From the NCBI GenBank assembly GCA_005784505.1, contig VCAZ01000049.1, forward strand, positions 1,045,001 through 1,109,000: 64,000 nucleotides of DNA. The letters are read 5' to 3'. The notes below the pieces were generated by a model. The model did no database searches. It had not been told where the DNA came from and saw only the letters and a program-made list of their open reading frames with translations. This document shows positions 1-10,600 of the stretch, one piece after another; the first letter of the stretch is position 1; every line of letters begins with the position of its first letter. The stretch is from Bagarius yarrelli (Eukaryota; Chordata; Actinopteri; Siluriformes; Sisoridae). The position numbers and the translations under genes were made by a program.

Positions 1-992
1 AAATAGTTTACCTGAGATACCGTGATCTCAAGAAGCTTTAATGTAAACCAAAGGTTTAAACATGTGACAAAAACACTTCCATCTAATTTTTACAAAATTA
101 ATTCAGCTGGTATGCGTTAATTTTTTGATCTCCTCTATTTCAGCCCTCTTCCTATCAATAAAAGTAAAAAAAATCTAAAAAAAAAAAGGCTTAAAGTCAA
201 AAAGTCATGATATCAGTTAAAAATATTGTTTTAAACCAGGCTGGAACAGTGAAGGCTGCTGGGATGTTAAATAGATCTGTAAAACCTGATGTCTACCCAC
301 TAAACTGCCTCCTAACCTTTGCCTGTAGGGGGAGTACACTTAGTGAAACACACACTGCAGTAGTATAGTGCTTCCAAGAGTGAAATACGCAGCAGGGGAA
401 ACACTCAATATGCTCAGAGATTCTCTTAAGTCTGGGACCCTCAGGATCAAAAAAACATTTAGCCTAAAACGCTTCCCTTTACAGCCGATCTAGAGGTTTT
501 AAAAGAAAATAAAGATTCAGCAAAATTCTAAAAAATAACACAGACAGTGAAATTTTCTTTTCTTTTATAGCTCAAAATCAGCTGTGAATATTTTTAGATT
601 TTTAGGTCAAATGGGTTTTATCCTGGAAGTTCCAGGATGCCACTTTTTGAAAACTTATTTTTGTCAAAAACCTTTTCAAAGCTATTTCCAGTTTGGGGAG
701 AAGTGAATGTGTATCATTTGGGGAGACAAGAAACCTCAAAGGTTACATGAGTAAAATTGATAATATTATCTCTTTTTAAAGGATGTGATTAAATGTTAGT
801 TGTATATAAAATGTAACTCAGCAGATTTTGGGAAAAAGAAACATTTCTGCAAGTTTTACAAATTTTTGATTTTTTTTAAATAATATTTCTACTTGAACTC
901 TTTCTGAAATAAATATTCAGTTGTAGAATTCTACACATGCATCACATCTGTAAAAGGCTTTTTAACATTTAAAAAACAAAACAAAACATGTA
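1..992. other. AT-rich non-coding sequence
   Basis: No open frame, repeat family or promoter I could support. Several short A and T runs only. Confidence 0.6.
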
Positions 993-1236
993 TTCAACTT
1001 TATTGTCATTGTACAGAGCCAATGAAATGCAGTGTTTTTCGCATATCCCATCTTAGTAAGTTGGGGGTCAGAGCGCAGGGTCGGCTATGATACAGCGCCC
1101 CTGGAGCAGGACGGGTTAAGGGTCTTGCTTAAGGACCCAACAGTGGTTGGCTTGCCAGTGGTGGGGCTTGAACCCAGGTGCTTCTGGTCTTCAGATCTGC
1201 AACTCAGCACCTTAACCGTTCTAGCCACCACTACCT
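993..1236 (-). repeat. tRNA-derived SINE (family 1), near full length
   Basis: Read on the minus strand it has an A-box-like TGGCTAGAACGGTTAAGG, a B box GGTTCAAGCCC, a body with CTGCTCCAGGGGC, and a tail GACAATAAAGTTGAA. The copy at 39007 shares head and body. The tail contains an AATAAA that could serve the small gene at 1548-1760. Confidence 0.7.
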
Positions 1237-1547
1237 ACATGTTGAGCAACAAAATTGGTTTAAACAGATTTATATGTAGCAAAACTTTCTTAATTTTAAA
1301 CATATGCACTTCATGTTTTCAGTCCCAGCTCACTGTTCATACCCACCAGGTGACAATGCAACAATAAATCCACAAACTGACATATACATTACTTGTGGAT
1401 CCATATGCAAAGCAACAAAAAAGGTCAAATTCTGTAATTAATATGCTTATAATTTATCCTAGTACAATATAGATGTTTTAAGCAATTAAACTATTTTAGT
1501 TTTTTTTTAATTAAAAACAATAAAAGGTGTGTGAAAATTCTACATCT

Positions 1548-1760
1548 TCAGCACATGGCTGTGCCATGTCTCATGTTCTGAGCACACGTCCTGCCCAGGT
1601 TGGCTCCTGCCATCAGGAGATCTGTCAGGCGGTCAAAGCCGAGGCAGGCAGTCAGAGGGGCAAAAAGGCCATAAAGTCCTCCAAGAAAGATACTGAGAGG
1701 CCAACCGATCACCAGCAGCACAATCAGCCACATTAGAGCCCAAAAACAGGAGCTGGCCAT
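1548..1760 (-). CDS. Small hydrophobic membrane protein of 70 residues, unidentified
   Basis: Reads MASSCFWALMWLIVLLV from the ATG at 1760-1758 and ends GTAMC, TGA at 1550-1548. Residues 4-36 form one long hydrophobic stretch (possible hairpin or single membrane span, with a Pro near 21); the second half is more polar and amphipathic with Cys residues. The ATG is preceded by one G and then a clear splice acceptor (tgctactctacag), so this looks like a terminal coding exon whose 5' UTR exon lies upstream at higher coordinates. I do not recognise the family. A candidate ATTAAA lies about 40 nt past the stop (1505-1510). Same strand as AQR and downstream of it. Confidence 0.55.
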   Translation of the reverse strand: MASSCFWALMWLIVLLVIGWPLSIFLGGLYGLFAPLTACLGFDRLTDLLMAGANLGRTCAQNMRHGTAMC

Positions 1761-1763
1761 CCT

Positions 1764-2914
1764 GTAGAGTAGCAAGCAGGAAGATGTTTGTGTGCGTTAA
1801 TCATTTCATCATGCCATGTTTTCATTGTTATTATTAATAAAGAGGAAAAAAGTTGTGACATAAAGTCAGTGATTAGCATGACATATGAATTCATAGACAT
1901 GTTCTATAAACATGACTTTTAAGACACTTTTCATTAATAGGGAACTGCATTATATTGCACTAGTCACTTTATTCAGCGTGGAAGGTTAGGATTATGCAAC
2001 AAACCTAGGGCAAAAGATTCCTTTAGTAAATTCAATGGAAACAAATGGATTACTACTTCCAGAATTTTTGGAACTGACTATTAATTTAACTCACAATTTC
2101 TAAAGAACATTGTTTCTTTCCGGAATTCCAGATCAACACACAGTTCCTAAAGCTTTTCAGCACTCATGCACGTGGATCATGAAAATAACTTCTATGGCTA
2201 CTTGTTGATCTACACTCACTATGGAGAACATAGAACACTTTAAATTGTTTGTCTCCACTGGGTTTTTTTCTGCACAGATATATAAAGTGACTTTTTGATA
2301 GGAAAAAGATTATCAGAGCGAGTGAGTGTGATGAGCTAACTCATTGTGTGATGACTAAAATTGACCATTTCCACCAAATAAAATGCCAACAAACAGACCG
2401 ACATTTTAGTAACAGACTTTAGTTTACTATAACAATCAATTCCTGGGTATCTGGGAAAATATGGTGAAAAACTGACTATATAAGAACTATACTTTTACTG
2501 CTCCTGTGTAACTATGCAGGTAATCAAAATGCTTAAAACACATTGTGCTTCCTGAATCCGCTGTTTTGTCGTTTGGCTCCAACACATCCACTGCACAATG
2601 GCCTTTTTATTCCCTAGGGCAAGTTTTCTTCTACAGCCTGGCTGGGATATATTATTTCAGTCTCCGTGGCTTCCTTAAGCGCAACTGTATATGGGAGGAA
2701 TGCATGAAGTGTTCATAATCGAATTGTGCATCAACATTGCCTGATGTTACACCATACAACCCCATCCATTCTTCTACTTTTTCTGCTGAGGCCTGGAATT
2801 ATCAAGCAAACAGTACAATGTCCACCCCTGGCAACGCATACCAACTGCTGCTAGACACCTAATCTCTCATACATGCTCTGGATCTGCATCCAGCAGGAAC
2901 ATGCCTGATCAAAG
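1764..2914. other. Non-coding gap between the small gene and the inverted-repeat element
   Basis: Presumed 5' UTR intron or upstream region of the 1548-1760 gene. A TATA-like aataaaaagg on the minus strand near 2605-2615 with a GC-richer stretch after it might mark a start, but nothing firm. Confidence 0.35.
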
Positions 2915-2985
2915 CATAGGTTTTATTCCCAGCAGGGCCCCTAGGCCAGGCCCTTAACCCATAACTGCTTGGTTGGGGAGAAATA
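2915..2985 (+). repeat. SINE family 2 body fragment
   Basis: TTTTATTCCCAGCAGGGCCC and GGCCCTTAACCCATAACTGC match the B-box-to-body part of the family. Truncated exactly where the 2999-3757 inverted-repeat element begins. Confidence 0.45.
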
Positions 2986-2998
2986 TTACATAAATTAC

Positions 2999-3757
2999 AG
3001 GAATTTGTTGTTGCCAGTGTTTTTATACTCTCAGCCAGTTAAGTGGTAATGGGTAATGTTCACCAATTTATGTTATAAATTTTATAAAAATGAAATATAT
3101 TCCCTCTCGTTTTGTCAGTCACTTCTCACAGTTCATCCCGAGTGACTATAAAAACAGATCCTCAATCCATAAACTGACATCCTGCTTCTCACACTCTACT
3201 CCACTTACTAAAATCTGTCCAAAGCACATAAGCTGTGTTAAGTAGCACTGATTAAAACAGCATGTGGTTTTTCAGCTGACAATGTGACAATACTGTTTTG
3301 TTAGCAGAAGTGATGCAAGAGGCTGACATCTTAAGGTACTCATGCTTCTGAGTCATGTGCATTGGTCAAAAAAAAAAAAACGGCCAAAAAAAAAAAAAAC
3401 GGCCAAAAAAAAAGTGGCAAATTATTGAAATACGATGTCACTGTATCTACAGATAAACTAAAAGCACTAAATGTTTCGCAAACCTCAGCGCCCTTTCATG
3501 AAATATACTATAAGCATATAATTACCTAACTATAGTTTGAAGGACGCATATGTAAAACACTATAAATGTAAAACGTATTAAGAAACTAATACAAACCTCT
3601 TTGAAGGTCTCAACGGTTCTTCCCTAAGATGGTTTCTTAAGTCTTGTGTATGGAGGAAAGTTACGGTAAGTAAACGAGTGATTTGTTTCTCACCGTCTCT
3701 GCTTACCAATGACTTAACTGGCTGAGAGTATAAGAACACTGGCAACAACAAATTCCT
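2999..3757. mobile_element. 46-bp terminal inverted repeats enclosing about 670 bp
   Basis: Left arm 2999-3044 (AGGAATTTGTTGTTGCCAGT ...) is repeated in reverse complement at 3712-3757 with one mismatch in 46. The interior has no ORF of note and carries two A-runs joined by CGGCC. This is the layout of a non-autonomous inverted-repeat element or a recent inverted duplication; no target-site duplication is obvious. Confidence 0.6.
3370..3416. repeat. A-run / CGGCC tandem repeat
   Basis: Two copies of an A-run followed by cggcc, then a third A-run, inside the 2999-3757 inverted-repeat element. Confidence 0.8.
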
Positions 3758-3949
3758 TCTGCTTAACACGAAATTCTAGGAAGCAGTGAAGAACTTGGGG
3801 AGGAGTAAAAAAAAACAAAAAACTAAACGTACTGTATTAGAGGAGGAAGACATTTAGGGGAAGGGCCAAGCATAGCAGATAGAGTGATAAATATCAGAGA
3901 GAAGGATAAATATACAGTAGGTATTTGATAAAGTGACTCATGTAAAAGA

Positions 3950-4160
3950 ATTTTAAAAAAAAAAAAAACACACTAGTACTACACACACATACATACACAC
4001 CACATAACACACACCATACATACAACACAAAAAAACACATTTTCTAACACACTCTACACACACACACACACTACACACACACACACACACACACAACACA
4101 CACACATACATACACACACAATACATACACACACACACACATACACACACACATACACAC
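3950..4160. repeat. Compound CA-rich microsatellite
   Basis: Imperfect (CA)n with ACAT, ACTA and A-run interruptions just past the AQR 3' end. The minus-strand Cys/Val ORF here is a microsatellite artefact. Confidence 0.95.
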
Positions 4161-4196
4161 CAGCCAGGAATTTCAGTAGAATTAATTTTGTTCATT

Positions 4197-4202
4197 TTTA
4201 TT
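4197..4202 (-). other. aqr: AQR polyadenylation signal AATAAA
   Basis: Reverse complement of tttatt, 131 nt after the AQR stop, which implies a short 3' UTR ending near 4175-4185 beside the CA microsatellite. It is the first canonical hexamer downstream of the stop. Confidence 0.6.
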
Positions 4203-4332
4203 ACAAAATGTTCATTTGTTACAAATGTTTTCCTACAAAAGACAATTTTTTCCAAGAAACCATAATCAAAATGAGGTTAAAAAAAGATAAACCCTGACCA
4301 AACAGAAGTGTGTGTTTTGGGGGGGATTTTCT

Positions 4333-4611
4333 TTAGGGCTCCTCTTCCTCACTGTCCCCACTGTCACTGTCTCTACCTGGGTGTTCAGGCATTTTAGCAT
4401 GTTCCTCTGTGTGCTGCTCTTCTACACCAGACTCCTGCTCCATTTGTATCTCAGAATCTTCCTGCTCAGTCTTTTCTTCAGTCATTTCATCATTGGCTCT
4501 GACTGCTTCAGGCTGACTGTCTTTTTGCTCCTCTTCTTCTTCTTCCTCCCTCATATTTACGTCAGACTCTTCCCCTTTGGTCACCTGCTGTGGGGGTGGG
4601 AGAATCTGCTG
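4333..4611 (-). CDS. aqr: AQR coding exon 35 (residues 1378-1469, acidic tail and stop)
   Basis: Low-complexity Glu/Gln-rich tail ending [14 protein letters not shown] and TAA at 4335-4333. Acceptor ttgtgcag is followed by two further CAG triplets, so the border could shift by 3 nt. The tail is poorly conserved between fish and human in sequence but similar in charge. The plus-strand ORF over this interval is a shadow. Confidence 0.9.
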   Translation of the reverse strand, partial: QQILPPPQQVTKGEESDVNMREEEEEEEQKDSQPEAVRANDEMTEEKTEQEDSEIQMEQESGVEEQHTEEHAKMPEHPGRDSDSGDSEEEEP

Positions 4612-7600
4612 CTGCACAAAGATAAAGAGAGAAGTACATCTGTGTTTACAAGTTTACTGAATATGGATAAATTAAGTTTAAGTATTTAGAACTGAAGAGT
4701 TCTTGGCGCGCTAGTGTTTTTTTGCAGTCTTGTAGGTATTCAATTCAATTCAATTTTATTTGTATAGCGCTTTTCACAATGGTGATTGTCACAAAGCAGC
4801 TGTGCGCAATCAAAGAAATTATGAGATGAGACTGAATCAGAAATCAATTTATCCCTGATGAACAAGCCGGGGGTGAAGGTGGCAAAGAAAAACTCCCTGA
4901 GACAGAATAGTAAGAAATTTTGAGAGGAACCAGACTCAACAGAGAACCCACTATGTGTAGATTTAAACAAGGGGTGTTCAAACTTTTCCTTTGAAGGGTT
5001 AAAAATCAAACCTGATTGAGGGCCATAGATAAATATATCATATACACGCCTCGCTGCTGTACTTTTAAGAAAATTGAATTCTCCATTACTGAACGTTAAG
5101 TAATTGACGTTGATTTACGTCGTGTTAAAAAGTGTGCTGCGCTGTAGCTTGGATTGTGAATGTACATTAAAATTAATCATTCATTTAAAAATTTGATTTT
5201 AATGAAAAAAAAAAATTACGATCTGTGTCGAAGGCACCCCCCACTCTATCTCTGGATAAATAATGCTCTTAATTCAGCTTAATAGAGTCAGTTTAGATCA
5301 AAGAGAAAGCAGACAGCTTTATGACAGAATAGAATATAAATAGAATATAAACTCCAGTGAAGTGCTCACCTGTCTGTACTGCTGGGTTCTCTGGATCATA
5401 TGCATGTACATATTGTAGACCAGGTTGGCCATTTCAGGCATGTTCTGTATTACTTGAGCCGGTTCGCTGGAGCGTTCCTCAGTCTGTAATGTAGGACAAA
5501 GACAAAGTGGAAACTGTAACTTCATTTTGCGTATAAACTATTCAACACTGTTCGTTGCACTGTGTAAACTTTGTCTATGCACACTGAAGTCTAGTGCATT
5601 CTTTTGACCCACATAGGAAAACACTTACATCATGAGTCCTGCAACGAAATCTATTTCTTTAAGGCTGTTACATGGCCTTGTTACATTTATCTAAAAGCCT
5701 TGCTAAGTATAAGTGAGTTTGTCTTTTTTCCCTGTTTTGTCAATGTCCATTTAGGCAATTGACCCCAAATTGCCAGTTGCAACTTATTCGAAAGTAAAAG
5801 TAAAATACACACAGGCATTAATAAACTAACGAAAAACAAACAAAAAAAAAAGCGAGTAAAAAAACCGAACAATTATTTGAACAAACGTGAAAGTTGAATT
5901 TTCAGTTTCAGTTTAATTTAAATGTATATGATTTCATTTAAGCCTCTGTTTTGTTTAAAAAACACAAATGAAAGGGGAGAAAGAACTGCCTGAGACGACC
6001 GGATGAAGAAAACAGAGACTCAAAGGGGGAACCTGTCTAATTCTGTTTAAGCCCTGATATTAGGATTGTAAATATTTACTGTTCAATTGGACAGTATGAA
6101 GTGAAACAGTGTTGAGTGTGTTCTGTGCGAGTGTATTGTCTATACAGCCCATAATTACAGCATTTAATTTTAGTGCAAGGCTAAAATCATTCTCTGGCTT
6201 GATTGATTAAATGGCCTTGGACTACCTGACACCTCAATCTTTCTACGTATGCAGGCGTGTGTACTCACAGAGTTGTAGTACTCTTGAGGTCTGATGTGCA
6301 GTTGCAGGGGCTGCGCTGTCAGCTGATCGAAGGCAGGAGTCAACTCAAAGCAGTTCTGGAAAAGCGAGACTCGAGCAAAAATGTAGAGACCCAGCCTGGC
6401 TCTGGACATTGCGACCACTAAACGCCGCACATCTCTGCATACACAAAATAAAAGAGTTAAACCAACAGGAGTAACATGCACAATTGGATGCACATCATTT
6501 ATTTCACAATTGGAAGTTAGCCTTTCCTAAAGATAAGAGAAAGCTCAATATGAGATTTTACAGGCTCGATTGCAACTGTTTTAATTGCATTTATTAATGA
6601 AAGAGTTCAATTGGAAAATGGCTGATTAGGCACTTGATGCTACAATCAGACTGTAAGCCTTTTATCATCACACACTACTCTTTAGTACAGACTTCAGTTT
6701 TGCCTCAAACACAATAAAAAAGAAGGAGTGTACAGATTAGGGGAAAATGCAATATTATCCTCAATCTTTGTCCGCATAAAAGAGAATGTGAGAATAAGAT
6801 ATTGTCAAAAACAGGGATATAAAAAATGGTCTCTATTTAAAAAAATTCTAAGTGTAACTAATCAGCACCACAGACAGATTTACAGTGGTGCCTTGACTTA
6901 CGAGTTAAATTTGTTCCGTGATGGAGATTGTAACTCAAATTACTCGTATGTCAAATCAATTTTCCCCATTGAAATGACATTAATCCAATCTGGGTTAAAT
7001 TTTTTTTAAATAAGAAAAATATAGTCATAAATAACGAAGATTGTAAAAAATAAACTGGTTTTATGAAGTATGATGTACAGCATTTACTTTGGAGATCAGA
7101 TGACTCCACTTGCTAACGGACTTGCTAACACACGTCTGACTGGCTATCGAGTGAGACACGGGATGCTGGGCAGATGTTAAGGGGTTTAACTGTGGCAGTC
7201 TTCTTCTTTTGTTATTTACTGGCGGTTGACAAGTCAACTTATGGTGTACTGAAAAGGATGCACTATAAGTGGAAGCACAAAAGATGGCCAAAGGGCTCGG
7301 CTTATTTCTAATGACAATTATAGTCTTTTAGTGCTTTTAGGGACATTAGGCAGGGAAAGCACAGATACAAAGCCATCATTTATTCATTAGGCTTAAACTC
7401 CATTTCCAGGCTGCATTTTCAACATGCTTGGCTGAGCTTTTCTCAGTGCTGTCTTCTGGTGTGTTTACTGTGAGCACTAATTTTCACACTTATAAAAAAA
7501 AAGCTGTGGTAGAAATTAGACAAATATTAAATATGCGACACACATTAAAAAAAAAAGATGGCAGGAATGTTACATTACAGAATGCAAGTCATGATGCTTT

Positions 7601-10600
7601 TCTGCCTCACACACACAAAAATGCATTTTTAGTCAGTTCTTTGATTGGGCAGCTTTGCATTGCTAAATATTTTTCACAATCGTCCACAATAACACTACAT
7701 ACCATAACAAATGCCAGAAAAGCAACATATTTTTCTTATGGTGGTAGATTTGGAATGGTCACATGACAGTATTAAAACTCAGCAATTGCACAAAAAAACC
7801 CAAGCTGCTTACCTTAAATGTCCTACAGCTTTGGTGCGCACCAGTGAGAGGATGATGTAGTCATTCTGCTGACCCTGAAACCTGTCCACTGTTGTTATCT
7901 ACAAAAGAACATTTGGTTTTTTTTTAATGGAAGCTGTGCTGTTTATACTTACCCGTCTTTTTATTTATTAAATAAGCCGAGTCCAGCAGCTACGCATGTA
8001 CAAAGACATGCAGAGACCGTAAAAAGATGGAAAAAACTTTTTTGTATGTTTTATCTGTCTACATGCACACAAGTGTTTCTGATTTGCTGGCGAAAATTGA
8101 GTAAATAAAGAAGAACCCACGCAGGTTCTTGAGAAAATCATTTCTCAACTTGGTACAATTATGCTGCAAGCTGCTACACTGCACACTCAATCACACACAA
8201 ACACACACAGAGTAAAGACACAGCCAGAGCAGGCTGATAAATATTGTAGGTCATCAGAGCGCAGTAGTACTGGCTGCTTCTGTCTGATCAGGGTATGATA
8301 AACAGAAAAACGAGACCTTGCTAAAAAAATCTCTGACCAATGGACAGTACCTTTAAATAAAAATAGCCTTAACATATTTCCAGACATCCAGTCCATTTTG
8401 ACAATCTATTGCTGGGCTTCTTTGGTGGACAAAGAGAAAGAAAAACAAAACAAAAAACAAAAAAAAAACACCGGAGGAAATTATAAAAAGAAGCATCTAT
8501 TTACAGCTCTCTGTTGCTATACAGAAACAGGTGCAGCACCAGGAGCAACAACATGTCACTTCACAACAGCAGGTCGCAAAGAGAAGGTTTACACAGGCCA
8601 TTTCAGCACGCCATGGTGCAGTCTACATACATCCCCTCAGATGCCCTGCTTTTTTTTTTTTTTTTAACCATCAGTCACGGAACTTGGCTAAGTTGGCAAA
8701 GCACTGAGATCCCCGAGGACAGCCCTCAGAAACACAATGGACTAGATATGCCATGTGGTTATATCCAAAACGCTTTGCCCTGATTTACTCCAGCTGGTGC
8801 AGCATGGCACGGCATTTTATTGTTTAAAGAGTTCAACACTGTCAGTTCTGCTTAAGGATTTGGGGAATCCATGACTAACCTTACACTTACGCCAGCACAC
8901 GATGGGTCAAAATTTCCTGAGCCACAGCTTAATACTCAATGCGAACCTGCTGATTAGAAAAGGTGCTACTGAAAAAGACCATCAGACCACAACACAAGCT
9001 CTCTCCTCTCATTAGCACTCTCAGCTAGGGACCAGACTGGGTGATGCCTCTCAGCAGATGGTCACTGAAGTAAAGGATTCATTGGCGGGTCTCCAGCAGC
9101 AACCCAGTCAGTGTTGGCCTGCCTAATTCACAAAGTACAAACTTCACAGATAATATGGCTGATCTCAAAATCTAGTTAGCCTGCATACACTTTGATGCAA
9201 TGTTTCATCAAAAGCTATTTAAATTTGAGACATTTGACAGACGCTCTTATCCAGAGCGACTTACATTTATCTCTCTTTATACAACCGAGCAATTGGGGGT
9301 TGCTCAGGGGCCCATCAGTGGCAGCTTGGTGGTGCTCGGAATTGAACCCTGATTTTCCAATAAGCAGTCCAACAGCTGTAAGCAGCTGTACACCATACAC
9401 ATATTCTTTGTCTCTTATTAAAGCACTTGCAGCATAATTTTGGACAACCTGTCAGCAGCATCACGGCCAGTCACAGGCTGACTGACCGTTTCGCAGTTCA
9501 GCAAGTCTTGTTGCTGCTCTACTGTTCTCCCGGTCATCTAAATGAATAAACCTGCTTTTCCCTGTACTAAATCCAGAACACAGTTGATGTTTTTCCATGC
9601 ATGTTTACAGGATAGCTACAACTTTAACTTCTAATTCCCCAATAAATGCTTCTTTTATGTGGAAATATCTTGTGTGATGACTTACGCATGAGCAGAGGAC
9701 TAATTTAGAGCACATGCTTGTGTTATTTGAGATCAAACCACATGTCCTGCTTCTTTATGTCTCTGTCCAACACACACCCCACTAATCTAATTTAGAAAGA
9801 TATTTAGACAAAGGCTTCTGTGCAACTTAGTCAGGAGGAAACAGATAAAAACTGATATGGGTAAAACAGACACTCAGTTCTTTTGTTTCAATAAAAACAA
9901 AGACATGCTTTCTGCTGTTTGCATGCCAAGGATATACATTCAGCAGAGATAAATATATTAGAGAGACTGTGATTACTTTGCTGGGCTGCCCGAAAAAGGG
10001 GTTGTTGGCACACCGCTGGTTGATGACATCTCGGATTAAGTGCTTTTGGCCATTGTAAGTAGTGAGGATGCTGATGCGTTCTGCCGGGTAACCCAACAGC
10101 CGCATGTACATGTACAGAGCCACCGAGTACTCTGCCTCAGCCAGGTTCTACACACAGGAAGGAAACAAAATGATGTTATATTAACAAAATGTTAGACAAA
10201 ATGAAAAATGGAACAAACAGCAAACAGAATCTGCAGAGCTTCAGATACAGATTTCAGTAAAGAACTAAGCTATGATTCTCTAAAACACTTTTTAACAAAC
10301 GGACCAGGCAAATGTGCTTACAAAGTGTTATTTTCAGATTTAATGCAAGACTCATAAAAACACAAAATATAAATAACAAATATGACTTTAAAATCAGTTA
10401 TTTCAGCATTATTAAGACAATCTTTTTGTTGCTCTGTGTTTTAATTAGCTTTTTCAGCTCAAATATTATTTAGACACTGATCACAGCTATATCCTGTGTG
10501 CTTTTGACAAAGTTTAATGTCAGAAAGTCTTTAATTGTATAATGGCGATCCCTATCTCACACCTTTGGTTTTTGGTTTGCCTGTGTTATAGTGCAGGGTG

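Noticed and set aside
3953..4255. Minus-strand Cys/Val-rich frame of 100 codons
   Set aside because: Translation of the CA microsatellite.
4312..4689. Plus-strand 125-codon hydrophobic frame
   Set aside because: Shadow of the acidic last AQR exon on the opposite strand.
9229..9385. tRNA gene from tRNA-like A and B boxes
   Set aside because: The box spacing belongs to degraded SINE heads; no cloverleaf can be drawn with an anticodon arm.
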